Origin: CANLBN01 sp034111645
GTDB taxonomy: Bacteria > Pseudomonadota > Gammaproteobacteria > Pseudomonadales > Cellvibrionaceae
Length of the DNA stretch: 64,000 nucleotides
Direction: 5' to 3'
NCBI GenBank assembly: GCA_034111645.1
Contig: JAWUWW010000022.1
Span: forward strand, 62,001-126,000
Below, one piece after another: positions 26,911 to 35,625 of this stretch. The stretch's first letter is position 1. The number at the start of each line of letters is the position of its first letter. The position numbers and the translations under genes were made by a program. The notes beneath the pieces were generated by a model. It worked only from the letters and a program-made list of their open reading frames with translations, was not told the DNA's origin and did not search any database.

Positions 26911-27498
26911 TTAATATTCTAATAAATATTCTCTCTGCCTATCAATAAGCTCTTGAAGGGTACGAAGTAAATGTTTAATAGCCTTTAGATCCGATAAATC
27001 TAATCCTGTCGAGTCGTCACTGAAAGTTTCTATAACAACCATATTAATTATATTATTATTTTCTGCTGCCGGTGATGACGTGTCTGCATTATAAGCTTGA
27101 GACTCACGTTGCTTACGCTTTTCTTCCTGTTCTTCTTTTGTCCCAATAGACATCATATTTTTAAATAGTTTACATAGCTGAAATAAACCGCACTCTTTTT
27201 GGTTATACAGTAGGCGCAATTCATGTAATTCAAAAACACTCTCATGTTTTTTATTTTCAAGCATATCGATTAAATTAAAACTATCTGATGCCAAGACAGG
27301 CTTGCTGTGATGACTTAATAATTCATTGCAATAGGAGACACATGCACAATATAACTGCAATAAAATTGAATCGACGTAGGCTTGTTTTTCAGAACGCGAA
27401 AGTGATTTATTTTGGGGTTGCTCACAGCTCGAAATTAAAAAATAAGTAGACGCTAAGCGTCTATTCACTTGCGCAGAATATGAGTAGTCTTTCTCCAT
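26911..27498 (-). CDS. Hypothetical protein, DUF6586-like (topA neighbour)
   Basis: 195 residues, soluble, mostly helical, with a variable polar stretch (about 118-145, rich in E, K, Q, N). The opening (NRRLASTYFLISSCE), the central EEHELRLLYN-like part and the C-terminal LKAIKHLLRTLQELIDRQREYLLEY resemble the uncharacterised family found beside topA in Pseudomonas (PA3009/PA3010 region), probably DUF6586; I am not certain of the family number. It lies 62 nt downstream of topA on... the upstream side of topA's 3' end, in the same direction. Function unknown. Confidence 0.6.
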   Translation of the reverse strand: MEKDYSYSAQVNRRLASTYFLISSCEQPQNKSLSRSEKQAYVDSILLQLYCACVSYCNELLSHHSKPVLASDSFNLIDMLENKKHESVFELHELRLLYNQKECGLFQLCKLFKNMMSIGTKEEQEEKRKQRESQAYNADTSSPAAENNNIINMVVIETFSDDSTGLDLSDLKAIKHLLRTLQELIDRQREYLLEY

Positions 27499-27560
27499 TA
27501 ATACAATACCTTTGACGTACTCACAACAAAATAGTCACACTAGCGTTGACAGACAACTTG

Positions 27561-30281
27561 TTATGTTGCTTTAGACTTTTTCGTAGTTGCTTTTTTTGCG
27601 GTGGCTTTTTTTGTTTTCTTAGGTGCAGATTTTTTAACAGCCGGTTTTTTTAAAGGTTTAGCAGAAACCGTCCATTTACCGTTATCATAAAATGCCTTCC
27701 AACCCGTTGCTTTACCATCTTCTTCGGACTGAACATATTGTTCTTTAGTTTTTCGGCTATATCGAATGAGTGTAGGAATACCATCATCATCAGCTACAGG
27801 GGCACTAAACAAAAAATTATATTTGTCATCGATTTCATCTTTATGCGGTAATATTTCTGCAAGTAATGGTGCTCTCGTTTCACGATTTTTTGGAAATTGG
27901 CTCGCCGCTAAAAATAAACCGCTCGCACCGTCACGCAATATATATGTGTCATCAACTTTTTGACACTGTAACTCAGGCATAGGGACAGGATCCATCTTAG
28001 GAGGAGCAGCCTCACCATTTCTCAATAACTTACGTGTATTTTTACACTCGTCATTTGTACAACCAAAATACTTACCAAAACGTCCTGTTTTTAATTGCAT
28101 GTCTTTTGAGCATTTATCACACTCAATAACTGGGCCATCGTAGCCTTTTATTTTATAACTGCCTTGCTCAATCTCATAGCCTTCACAATCGGGGTTGTTA
28201 CCACAAATATGTAACTTAGTTTTGTCATCAACTAAATAACCATCCATTGCTGTATTACAAATTTGACAACGCTTTTTATTAAGTAATTTCTTTACCTCTG
28301 CTTCTTCATCGTAATCAGTACTTACCACATCTTGATCTGAAACAAGATTCATGGTGATTTTACAACGCTCTTTAGGCGGCAGAGCATAACCAGAGCAACC
28401 TAAAAATACACCCGTCGTGCCGGTACGTATCTGCATATGACGACCACAAGTGGGGCATTTGATATCTGTTTCTGTCGGGGAATTACCGCGCATACCATCA
28501 TCTAGATCATGAGCTACCGATAATTTTTTTGAAAAATCTTCGTAGAATTGGTTTAACAGTTCGTTACGTTTTAATTTATCGTCAGCTACATCATCTAAGT
28601 AACCTTCCATTTTAGCCGTAAAACTATAATCCATTAAATCAGAAAAATTTTCTACGAGTCGATCAGTGACAATGTCGCCAATTTTCTCAGCATAAAAACG
28701 ACGGCTTTCTACGTGAACGTAACCTCGATCTTGGATCGTCGATATAATGGATGCGTAGGTTGACGGTCGACCAATTCCAAGCTTTTCTAGCTCTTTTACT
28801 AGACTAGCCTCGGTAAAACGAGCAGTAGGTTTTGTAAAATGTTGCTTTGGGTCGAGCTTAGCAAGATCTAGGATATCGCCAACCTTTAGATCTGGCAATA
28901 ACACATCTTCTTCTTTTTTGCCGGAGGGTGGCTGTACCCTCATAAAACCATCAAAACGTATCACACGGCCGCGTGTTCTTAGTTCAAAATCCTCAGCAGT
29001 CACAACAATCGAAGTACTCGTAAATTCTGCGGCACTCATCTGGCAAGCGACAAACTGCTGCCAGATCAACGTATAAAGACGCTCTGCATCACGCTCCATC
29101 GCATTGAGTTGAGTAGGTGTTATTCCAACGTTAGAAGGTCTTATGGCTTCGTGAGCTTCTTGAGCACCTTCTTTGCTGCTGTAACTGATGGGATTTGGTG
29201 GCAAGTATTTTTTACCGTAACTATCAAGGATATAATCTCTACAACTGCTAACCGCTTCTTGGCTTAAATTTGTTGAATCTGTACGCATATAGGTAATGTA
29301 GCCAGCTTCGTAAAGTCGCTGAGCCATCATCATCGTCTTTTTAACACCAAAACCCAAACGCGTACTTGCAGCTTGTTGTAATGTAGATGTAATAAAGGGT
29401 GCATTTGGTTTTGATGAGGTAGGCTTGTCATCGCGTTTAGAGACCGTGTAAGTCGCTTTTTCGAGCATTGCCACTGCAGACATAGCCTCGTCACTATTAA
29501 CGGGCTTAAAAGCATCATTTTTATACTTTTTGACTTCGCATTTAATAGCGTCTTTTTTCTTTGTATTTAGATATGCGTTAACATCCCAGTACTCTTCGGG
29601 AATGAAGGCTCTAATTTCACGCTCTCGCTCTACAACCAAACGCACTGCTACAGACTGAACCCTACCCGCCGATAAGCCTCTGGCCACTTTTTTCCAAAGC
29701 AGCGGCGATACCATATACCCAACGATACGATCTAAAAAACGTCTTGCTTGTTGAGCATCAACTCGGCTCTGATCTAATACTCCCGGAGATTGGAAGGCTT
29801 TTTGGATTGCTGTTTTAGTTATTTCATTAAATACAACTCGACGATAGCGTTTTTCATCGCCTCCTATAGCCTGCTGCAGATGCCAAGCAATAGCTTCTCC
29901 TTCTCTATCCAAATCAGTCGCAAGATAAATGGTATCTGCTGTTTCAGCTAGCTTTTTAAGTTCTTCAACTACTTTCTCTTTACCAGGAAGAATCTCATAT
30001 TGCGCTGCCCAATTATTCTCGGGATCTATGCCCATTCTTTTAATCAATTGCTCGCGAGATTTTTTAGCTTTGTGAACAATCTTATCTTCTGGTGATAGTT
30101 TTCGGGTAATTGCAGCTTGTCGAGCACGCTCTGCAGAATCTACTGGCTTTTTTAAAGACCCACTTGTAGGTAGGTCACGAATATGCCCAATACTTGATTT
30201 AACGATATAGTCACTACCTAAATATTTATTAATGGTTTTAGCTTTTGCAGGTGACTCTACAATGACAAGCGTTTTGGACAT
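27561..30281 (-). CDS. topA: DNA topoisomerase I
   Basis: Type IA topoisomerase that relaxes negative supercoils. The length is 906 residues (E. coli 865). Toprim domain with VESPAKAKTI at the N-terminus and ATDLDREGEA (acidic metal triad), catalytic Tyr331 in the YMRTDS motif, then C-terminal zinc ribbons: CPTCG...C, CQIC...C and CDKC...C. A lysine/alanine/threonine tail (about 878-906) extends the protein and probably binds DNA or RNA polymerase. The gene is followed, same direction, by the DUF6586-like gene. Confidence 0.97.
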   Translation of the reverse strand: MSKTLVIVESPAKAKTINKYLGSDYIVKSSIGHIRDLPTSGSLKKPVDSAERARQAAITRKLSPEDKIVHKAKKSREQLIKRMGIDPENNWAAQYEILPGKEKVVEELKKLAETADTIYLATDLDREGEAIAWHLQQAIGGDEKRYRRVVFNEITKTAIQKAFQSPGVLDQSRVDAQQARRFLDRIVGYMVSPLLWKKVARGLSAGRVQSVAVRLVVEREREIRAFIPEEYWDVNAYLNTKKKDAIKCEVKKYKNDAFKPVNSDEAMSAVAMLEKATYTVSKRDDKPTSSKPNAPFITSTLQQAASTRLGFGVKKTMMMAQRLYEAGYITYMRTDSTNLSQEAVSSCRDYILDSYGKKYLPPNPISYSSKEGAQEAHEAIRPSNVGITPTQLNAMERDAERLYTLIWQQFVACQMSAAEFTSTSIVVTAEDFELRTRGRVIRFDGFMRVQPPSGKKEEDVLLPDLKVGDILDLAKLDPKQHFTKPTARFTEASLVKELEKLGIGRPSTYASIISTIQDRGYVHVESRRFYAEKIGDIVTDRLVENFSDLMDYSFTAKMEGYLDDVADDKLKRNELLNQFYEDFSKKLSVAHDLDDGMRGNSPTETDIKCPTCGRHMQIRTGTTGVFLGCSGYALPPKERCKITMNLVSDQDVVSTDYDEEAEVKKLLNKKRCQICNTAMDGYLVDDKTKLHICGNNPDCEGYEIEQGSYKIKGYDGPVIECDKCSKDMQLKTGRFGKYFGCTNDECKNTRKLLRNGEAAPPKMDPVPMPELQCQKVDDTYILRDGASGLFLAASQFPKNRETRAPLLAEILPHKDEIDDKYNFLFSAPVADDDGIPTLIRYSRKTKEQYVQSEEDGKATGWKAFYDNGKWTVSAKPLKKPAVKKSAPKKTKKATAKKATTKKSKAT

Positions 30282-30662
30282 ACATAGTTCTCTGGATGCT
30301 TTCAGTTAATTTTTGGGTGTATCTAACTATTTTTTGACGGGCATATTTTGATTAAAATTTCATCAAACAGCGTATATAGATGCACGGTAATATTAATTAC
30401 GGAGGGCATATATAAAACGTCCGTTGGCTGCGGTCAAGGAGTTTCTGAATTTTCACCATAGAAAAATGATTATATTTGCAACTTATAAACTGCTATTTGC
30501 ATGAAAAACAAACATATCCTTGAAGTAAAAATATAAAGAAGCAAACATTTATTGCTTCTTTATATGATTTTTTAGCCTCTTAAAAATAAGACTTAAGAAG
30601 TTATCAATATAGTCGATAACATTACAAAGGACAGTTTTTCATTATTTAAATAGAAATTACCT
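30282..30662. promoter_or_regulatory. Divergent region topA / hypothetical, with a strong hairpin
   Basis: 381 bp between divergent genes. It should contain the topA promoter on the minus strand and that of the hypothetical gene on the plus strand. It also contains the terminator-like hairpin at 30531-30565, listed separately. No reading frame of note. Confidence 0.4.
30531..30572 (+). terminator. Orphan rho-independent terminator or attenuator
   Basis: A perfect 14 bp inverted repeat (30531-30544 / 30552-30565), loop of 7 nt, followed on the plus strand by GATTTTTT. No gene ends just upstream on this strand, so it either ends a small transcript started in 30300-30530 or attenuates the mRNA of the gene at 30663. 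Confidence 0.6.
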
Positions 30663-31493
30663 ATGACTGCTTTTGCTAGCCTATTGCTTTTAATCTTTAT
30701 CGCTTCTATAGCGATGTGCGTTGTTGCTTATAGCAATTACAGATTTGAACAAAATAGAAAAATTCGTTTAAAACTACAAAAACTTAAAAGTAAAGTCGAA
30801 CAATTAGAGGATATTATAAGAGTACTTGATCGATTATGCGAAAATAAGATGATAACGACATTTATTAATGACGATGTTATCGAGCTGTATGAGAGAATGA
30901 TTGAGCTCTCGCCTAATACACCCTACATAAAAGGTGGTCATACAAATGCAAAAATACGCTCTGACATTTTAAGTGATGCTTCTCATCCTCAGCATATTGA
31001 CCGTATATGTAGTAGCGATGCACAAATTGCTCGCTGTAGAGCATATTTAAAAGAAGCGTCAAATATTTTAAGGCGGCAACATAGCGAAGGTAAATTTTCA
31101 GCCACAGAAATACAAGAGTTTACTCAACACTTAGAGTGGCTTCATTTACAAATTTTTGTCATCACCAATATTGCCGAAGGGCATAAGGCATTTACTCGTA
31201 ATGACTTCTTAAAAGCCAATGCATTTTATAAAAAAGCTCAAAATGAATTATTGAATTCAGGACACACAGATAAGCGTCGCCAAGAGATGATTACTCAACT
31301 TGCCGATGTTTTATTTGGGCGACGAAGATATTTAGATAAGCGCTTAATGCCAGAGGATGAATTCAACCCAACGGATGAGCCAATAGTCGATGTTAATAAT
31401 GACTCAAAGGCTAGTGATAAGGCGCCAAATATCAATCATCAAGATAAAGGGAAGGTTAATCAAACTAAAGCCCGCAAAGCTATGAGGCAATAG
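30663..31493 (+). CDS. Hypothetical membrane-anchored coiled-coil protein
   Basis: 276 residues. One N-terminal membrane helix (about 4-24), then a basic coiled-coil segment (about 30-62), a helical domain with TPR-like character near 160-210 (FTRNDFLKANAFYKKAQNEL) and a disordered, charged C-terminal tail. No family recognised with confidence. The stop overlaps the convergent gene at 31480-31959 by 14 nt. It lies divergent from topA and 97 nt after a strong hairpin. Confidence 0.75.
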   Translation: MTAFASLLLLIFIASIAMCVVAYSNYRFEQNRKIRLKLQKLKSKVEQLEDIIRVLDRLCENKMITTFINDDVIELYERMIELSPNTPYIKGGHTNAKIRSDILSDASHPQHIDRICSSDAQIARCRAYLKEASNILRRQHSEGKFSATEIQEFTQHLEWLHLQIFVITNIAEGHKAFTRNDFLKANAFYKKAQNELLNSGHTDKRRQEMITQLADVLFGRRRYLDKRLMPEDEFNPTDEPIVDVNNDSKASDKAPNINHQDKGKVNQTKARKAMRQ

Positions 31494-31959
31494 TAACTAG
31501 CTTCTGTAATAACTCTTTAAGTGTTTTTATTGTCATTCCAGATGGCCTCTCTTGCCACCAAATACCTACCATCGATTCATTAACTTCTAAGCCGACAATA
31601 TCATCAGGCAAGACATCTAAAAAACTGTGTAGCTGATCTGCTTTTTGGGAATTAATTTTATTATTAGCTGATAGCCATTCCCAAGTGGCGTGAAAATGTA
31701 TTCCATGCTCATAAGATCGACGCAATAAAGACCAGGTAGGTGTTTTTTTTGGCAGTTTCACTTGATATGAATAAACTGCTACGGGTCTAATAACGCCATT
31801 TTTTTCGTAATCCGTCATTCGAACATGCAAACCAGACTGAGCGGCTTCCTGTCTTAAATTTGCCAGACGCCTGTCTTTACTTGTTGGCTGCATCATCATT
31901 ATTGGCCCAACGGCCATTACGACTGCTAATAAAATAAAGATAATTGGCCAAAAATTCAT
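31480..31959 (-). CDS. Hypothetical inner-membrane-anchored protein
   Basis: 159 residues with one N-terminal membrane helix (about 3-22, MNFWPIIFILLAVV) and a soluble domain with the stretch RRLANLRQEAAQSGLHVRM. Start ATG has AAAGGA 7 nt upstream. The opening recalls proteins sometimes named YajC-like, but the SecD/F-partner core of YajC is missing, so I give no function. Convergent with, and overlapping by 14 nt, the hypothetical gene to the left. Confidence 0.75.
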   Translation of the reverse strand: MNFWPIIFILLAVVMAVGPIMMMQPTSKDRRLANLRQEAAQSGLHVRMTDYEKNGVIRPVAVYSYQVKLPKKTPTWSLLRRSYEHGIHFHATWEWLSANNKINSQKADQLHSFLDVLPDDIVGLEVNESMVGIWWQERPSGMTIKTLKELLQKLVTIAS

Positions 31960-32374
31960 TTTTGATCCTTTTTATAAAAAACTTGCTACCAACAAGAAAT
32001 CGTCTTATCGCAGCACAAATAGTGTTAACAGCAAATTCACCTAAAGCAGACGGATTTAGATTAATATTTTTTGATGCATTTTAATGAGATAAATATAAAG
32101 GTTAATTCGCGACTAAGTAAAAAGTTATTCGCCAAAGATCTCTAGCGGTAATATTCAAACAATACTATGGATCAATCATCATAGCTATGTAGACAAAATA
32201 AAAATTTCGTCTCTATTTTTATATTTTACAGGCGAAATTGTATAATAAAGACTATTCTAAATGTTAATCTTAAATGAAATACAATTTACTTTTTGGCAAA
32301 CTTACTTTTTATGTTGCTTTATAAAGGGCTCAAAGAATAAGCTTCTGTACCAACGTCTATAAAGAAAATATTTA
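31960..32374. promoter_or_regulatory. Divergent region before slt
   Basis: 415 bp AT-rich gap between the leftward hypothetical and slt. Only a 7 bp inverted repeat (AATTTCG 32203-32209 / CGAAATT 32233-32239) was noticed. No gene or RNA recognised. Confidence 0.35.
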
Positions 32375-34531
32375 ATGATTTTAAATGATAAAATGAATAA
32401 AGAAATATTGACTTTTATAGCATCAATAATACCAACAACTATGCTTAAAACATTGATATCTATGATTAAAATATTGATTATTACTTTTCTTAGCTTTGTG
32501 CTTTTTCCATCTTTAAGCGTTTCTCAATCTACTCAAATAGAATCTGATGAGATATCTGCGGCTCAAACTGTGGCTTATGACATAACATCTCAAACTGAAC
32601 CTAAAATCAATATACAAGAAGCACAACGACCACTGTCAGTTACTGAACTTCCTGCTGAGGGAGTCACCGAAACAACATTTCTTAATATACAGAGACAATA
32701 TTATCTCGATGCAGGAGAGCTCCTCGACAATAAAGATTATCAAAATTACTTTAAATTAAAGCGAAAATTATCTAACTATCCACTTTTGCCTTATCTTGAA
32801 TATCAAGAAATACTTGACGATTTACCCAATAAGCCCTACCTAAAGATCGATCAATATCTCGATCAAAATAGGCATAGCTATTTGGGCGAAAGCCTTCTAA
32901 AAAAATGGCTGGCACAGCTAGCTCGAGAGAAAAGATGGCATGAATATAGAAGTTACTATGATGAGAATATCACATCCACCTCAGAACAGTGTTTGTATAT
33001 TTGGTCTCTTGTTCAAACGGGTGTTCCGCAAGCTTTGCAAAAAGCGAGCTTACTTTGGAATGTTGGAGAATCACAACCCTCAAGCTGTAACCCATTATTT
33101 AACGCTTGGAAGGACGAAGGCTATTTAACCGAAGAGTTAATATGGAGCCGATATCAAAAGACTAGTCGCACCAAAAAAAACATGCGTTTAATTCGCTATT
33201 TAAAAAGAATCATGTCTCCTGAGTCACAATTATTAGCTACAAAATATGAGCACACCATAAGCCATCCTGAAAATTTAAAGAACATTGAAAATTTTAATAA
33301 TTCACATCCATTTACAAAAAAAATTGTTCATAGTGGTCTACTAAAATATGTCAATAAAGACTCTGAAACTGCACACAAACTTTGGAAAAAACATCAAGAT
33401 ATATTCAGCTTCACTCCTGAAGAAATACAACAATTTAACTTTATATTGGCAAAACGCAAAGCTTTTGATAATAAACCCTTAGAAGCACAAAATTTATTAA
33501 GCTATCTTTCACAAGAGGATCAAACGACTATTATTGAAATAGTATTGCGTTTGCACTTAAAAAATCGTCAATGGCAACCTTTTTATAGTTGGTTGAATTT
33601 ATTATCCGCTGAAGAACGTCTTTCAGATCGTTGGCAATATTGGGCGGCAAGATATTATCAACAAGCTGATGCATCAAATAATTTATACTTACCTATTTAT
33701 CAGAAATTGGCCCTCACCCGTGGATATTATGGTTTTCTATCTGCTGATTTCTTAAATAAACCCTACAACTTACAAGACTCTCCTTCAATAATTGATAATG
33801 AAACACTTTTATCATTGCAACAAAATAGTGCCGTTCAACGTATTAGAGAGCTTTACGCTATCAATAAAATTCACACAGCTCGAAATGAATGGTTATACAC
33901 TACAAAGAATTTTTCTAAAGAACAATTTTTAACACTTGCACAGCTCACAAACCAATGGGGATGGCACAGAAAATCAATTGAAGCAATGGCTGCTGCGACA
34001 AGCTGGGATGATCTAGCAATACGCTTCCCTCTTGCTCACCAACATATTATTGACGAGCAGGCAGCGATGACAAGCTTACCTTCCACCTTAATTTTCGCCA
34101 TCGCTCGCCAAGAGAGCGCTTGGGAGAAAGATGCTCAGTCTAGCGCAGGCGCGATGGGCTTGATGCAAATATTGCCGAGAACTGCAAAAGAGACCGCTAA
34201 AAAAGCAGGTATAAAATATAAAAAAGAAGATTTGTTGACGCCCGAAAAAAATATTATTTTGGGATCAAGATACATCAGCAGCTTACTCGAGAGATTCGAG
34301 AATAACAGAATAACAGCGATTGCTGCATATAATGCGGGCCCTTCAAGAGTAAATAGTTGGCTAAAAGAAACCGAAGAAAATTTACCTCATGATATTTGGA
34401 TAGAAGTTATTCCCTATGGTGAGACCAGAAAATATGTTCAAAATGTTCTATCTTATGCTGTAGTCTACGGTCATCAAACAGGTAATAATGTGCCTTTATT
34501 AACCGAGTTAGAAAGAAAAAGGCCTTTATAA
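32375..34531 (+). CDS. slt: Soluble lytic murein transglycosylase
   Basis: Periplasmic enzyme that cleaves glycan strands to 1,6-anhydro-muropeptides. Up to 718 residues. The signal peptide MIKILIITFLSFVLFPSLSVSQ begins only at the fourth in-frame ATG (32462), so the true start may be there (689 residues) or at 32375/32393; no candidate has a good ribosome site. A long helical superhelix (about 100-550) precedes the catalytic domain: ARQESAW (catalytic Glu about 580), GAMGLMQILP, AAYNAGPSRV and PYGETRKYVQNVL. Family length about 640 residues. Confidence 0.93.
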   Translation: MILNDKMNKEILTFIASIIPTTMLKTLISMIKILIITFLSFVLFPSLSVSQSTQIESDEISAAQTVAYDITSQTEPKINIQEAQRPLSVTELPAEGVTETTFLNIQRQYYLDAGELLDNKDYQNYFKLKRKLSNYPLLPYLEYQEILDDLPNKPYLKIDQYLDQNRHSYLGESLLKKWLAQLAREKRWHEYRSYYDENITSTSEQCLYIWSLVQTGVPQALQKASLLWNVGESQPSSCNPLFNAWKDEGYLTEELIWSRYQKTSRTKKNMRLIRYLKRIMSPESQLLATKYEHTISHPENLKNIENFNNSHPFTKKIVHSGLLKYVNKDSETAHKLWKKHQDIFSFTPEEIQQFNFILAKRKAFDNKPLEAQNLLSYLSQEDQTTIIEIVLRLHLKNRQWQPFYSWLNLLSAEERLSDRWQYWAARYYQQADASNNLYLPIYQKLALTRGYYGFLSADFLNKPYNLQDSPSIIDNETLLSLQQNSAVQRIRELYAINKIHTARNEWLYTTKNFSKEQFLTLAQLTNQWGWHRKSIEAMAAATSWDDLAIRFPLAHQHIIDEQAAMTSLPSTLIFAIARQESAWEKDAQSSAGAMGLMQILPRTAKETAKKAGIKYKKEDLLTPEKNIILGSRYISSLLERFENNRITAIAAYNAGPSRVNSWLKETEENLPHDIWIEVIPYGETRKYVQNVLSYAVVYGHQTGNNVPLLTELERKRPL

Positions 34532-34542
34532 TAAAGTCCTTT
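34518..34542 (-). terminator. Terminator hairpin at slt/cheV convergence
   Basis: 11 bp arms 34518-34528 / 34532-34542 with one mismatch. On the minus strand the hairpin is followed by TTTTTC, fitting termination of cheV; the slt stop codon (34529-34531) forms the loop. Confidence 0.65.
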
Positions 34543-34570
34543 AAACGCTAAACAGTAAAGTATTTATAAA

Positions 34571-35524
34571 TTATTTTGTATATATATCTCGAATTCTATC
34601 CTGTACTAAAATAGCTAATTCATCAGGTCTAAATTTCGATAGAAACCCATCGCAGCCAACCTTCTTAGTCATTGTTTCGTTAAAGCTACCACTCAAGGAT
34701 GTGTGCATGGCTACAAACAGATTTTTTAGGCGGTCATCAGAGCGAATCTCACTGGTTAGACGATATCCGTCCATTTCGGGCATTTCAGCGTCGGTAATAA
34801 CCATCGCAAAGTGATTAGGAACATCTGTACCTTCTGATGCCATTTTTTTGAGCATGTTTAGGGCTTTTAATCCGTCACCTGCATTAGTTACATGAATATT
34901 CAAATCTAAACTTGTTAATGCATCTAAAATTTGATGTCTAGCTGTTACGGAGTCATCAACAGCTAAAATATTAATTTGATCATCACCGATTAACTCTTTA
35001 AGTGTTGCATCGCGAACACCTTCAGAAACGATAGTTTTGGGAGGAATAATGTCAGCCAAAACTCGTTCAACATCAAGTATCTCAACAATCTTGTCATTGA
35101 CACGTGTAAAGGCCGTTAAAAAGTGTGCCTTACCCGTGGCCTTTGGTGGCGGTAAAATTGAGTCCCAATTAAGATTTATAATTCTATCTACTGACCCAAT
35201 AATAAAGCCCTGAATAGAGCGATTATATTCGGTCACAATTAAGTTACAGGTTTCGTCACAAGGCAATGGCGAGCGTCCAATAGCAATATTGAGGTCAATA
35301 ATAGAGACCGCTCTACCACGAAGATGTGCAATACCTCTGACCGCAGGGTGACTATTGGGCACCTCTGTTAGCCTTGGTACGGGCACTACCTCTTGTATTT
35401 TAAAAACATTGATTGCGAACGTTTGCTGCCCCTTCAAGTGAAACATCAATAGCTCTAAACGGTTTTCACCGACCAATTTGGTACGCGAATCAACACTTGC
35501 AAGTAAATCAGACATAATATGCAC
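34571..35524 (-). CDS. cheV: Chemotaxis coupling protein CheV
   Basis: Up to 317 residues; the natural start is probably the fourth codon (MSDLLASV). An N-terminal CheW-like domain (about 15-170, with VRGIAHLRGRAVSIIDL) is fused to a receiver domain (about 185-310) with phospho-acceptor Asp245 in ITDAEMPEMDGY and K at VAMHTSLSG-KKVG positions. It links receptors to CheA and can act as a phosphate sink. No other che genes adjoin. Divergent from the EAL-HDOD gene. Confidence 0.93.
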   Translation of the reverse strand: MHIMSDLLASVDSRTKLVGENRLELLMFHLKGQQTFAINVFKIQEVVPVPRLTEVPNSHPAVRGIAHLRGRAVSIIDLNIAIGRSPLPCDETCNLIVTEYNRSIQGFIIGSVDRIINLNWDSILPPPKATGKAHFLTAFTRVNDKIVEILDVERVLADIIPPKTIVSEGVRDATLKELIGDDQINILAVDDSVTARHQILDALTSLDLNIHVTNAGDGLKALNMLKKMASEGTDVPNHFAMVITDAEMPEMDGYRLTSEIRSDDRLKNLFVAMHTSLSGSFNETMTKKVGCDGFLSKFRPDELAILVQDRIRDIYTK

Positions 35525-35625
35525 AACTAAGTTATTAGATATATATTGAGTGTAGACAAAACAAAAAAAAAATCACGAAATTTGGACTATAATCTTAAAA
35601 TAGTTTCATGGGAGTTGGTTTTTAC

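Noticed and set aside
31480..31959. YajC identity for the 159-residue membrane protein
   Set aside because: Only the N-terminal helix and a short basic stretch are similar; the YajC core is absent and no secD/secF adjoin.
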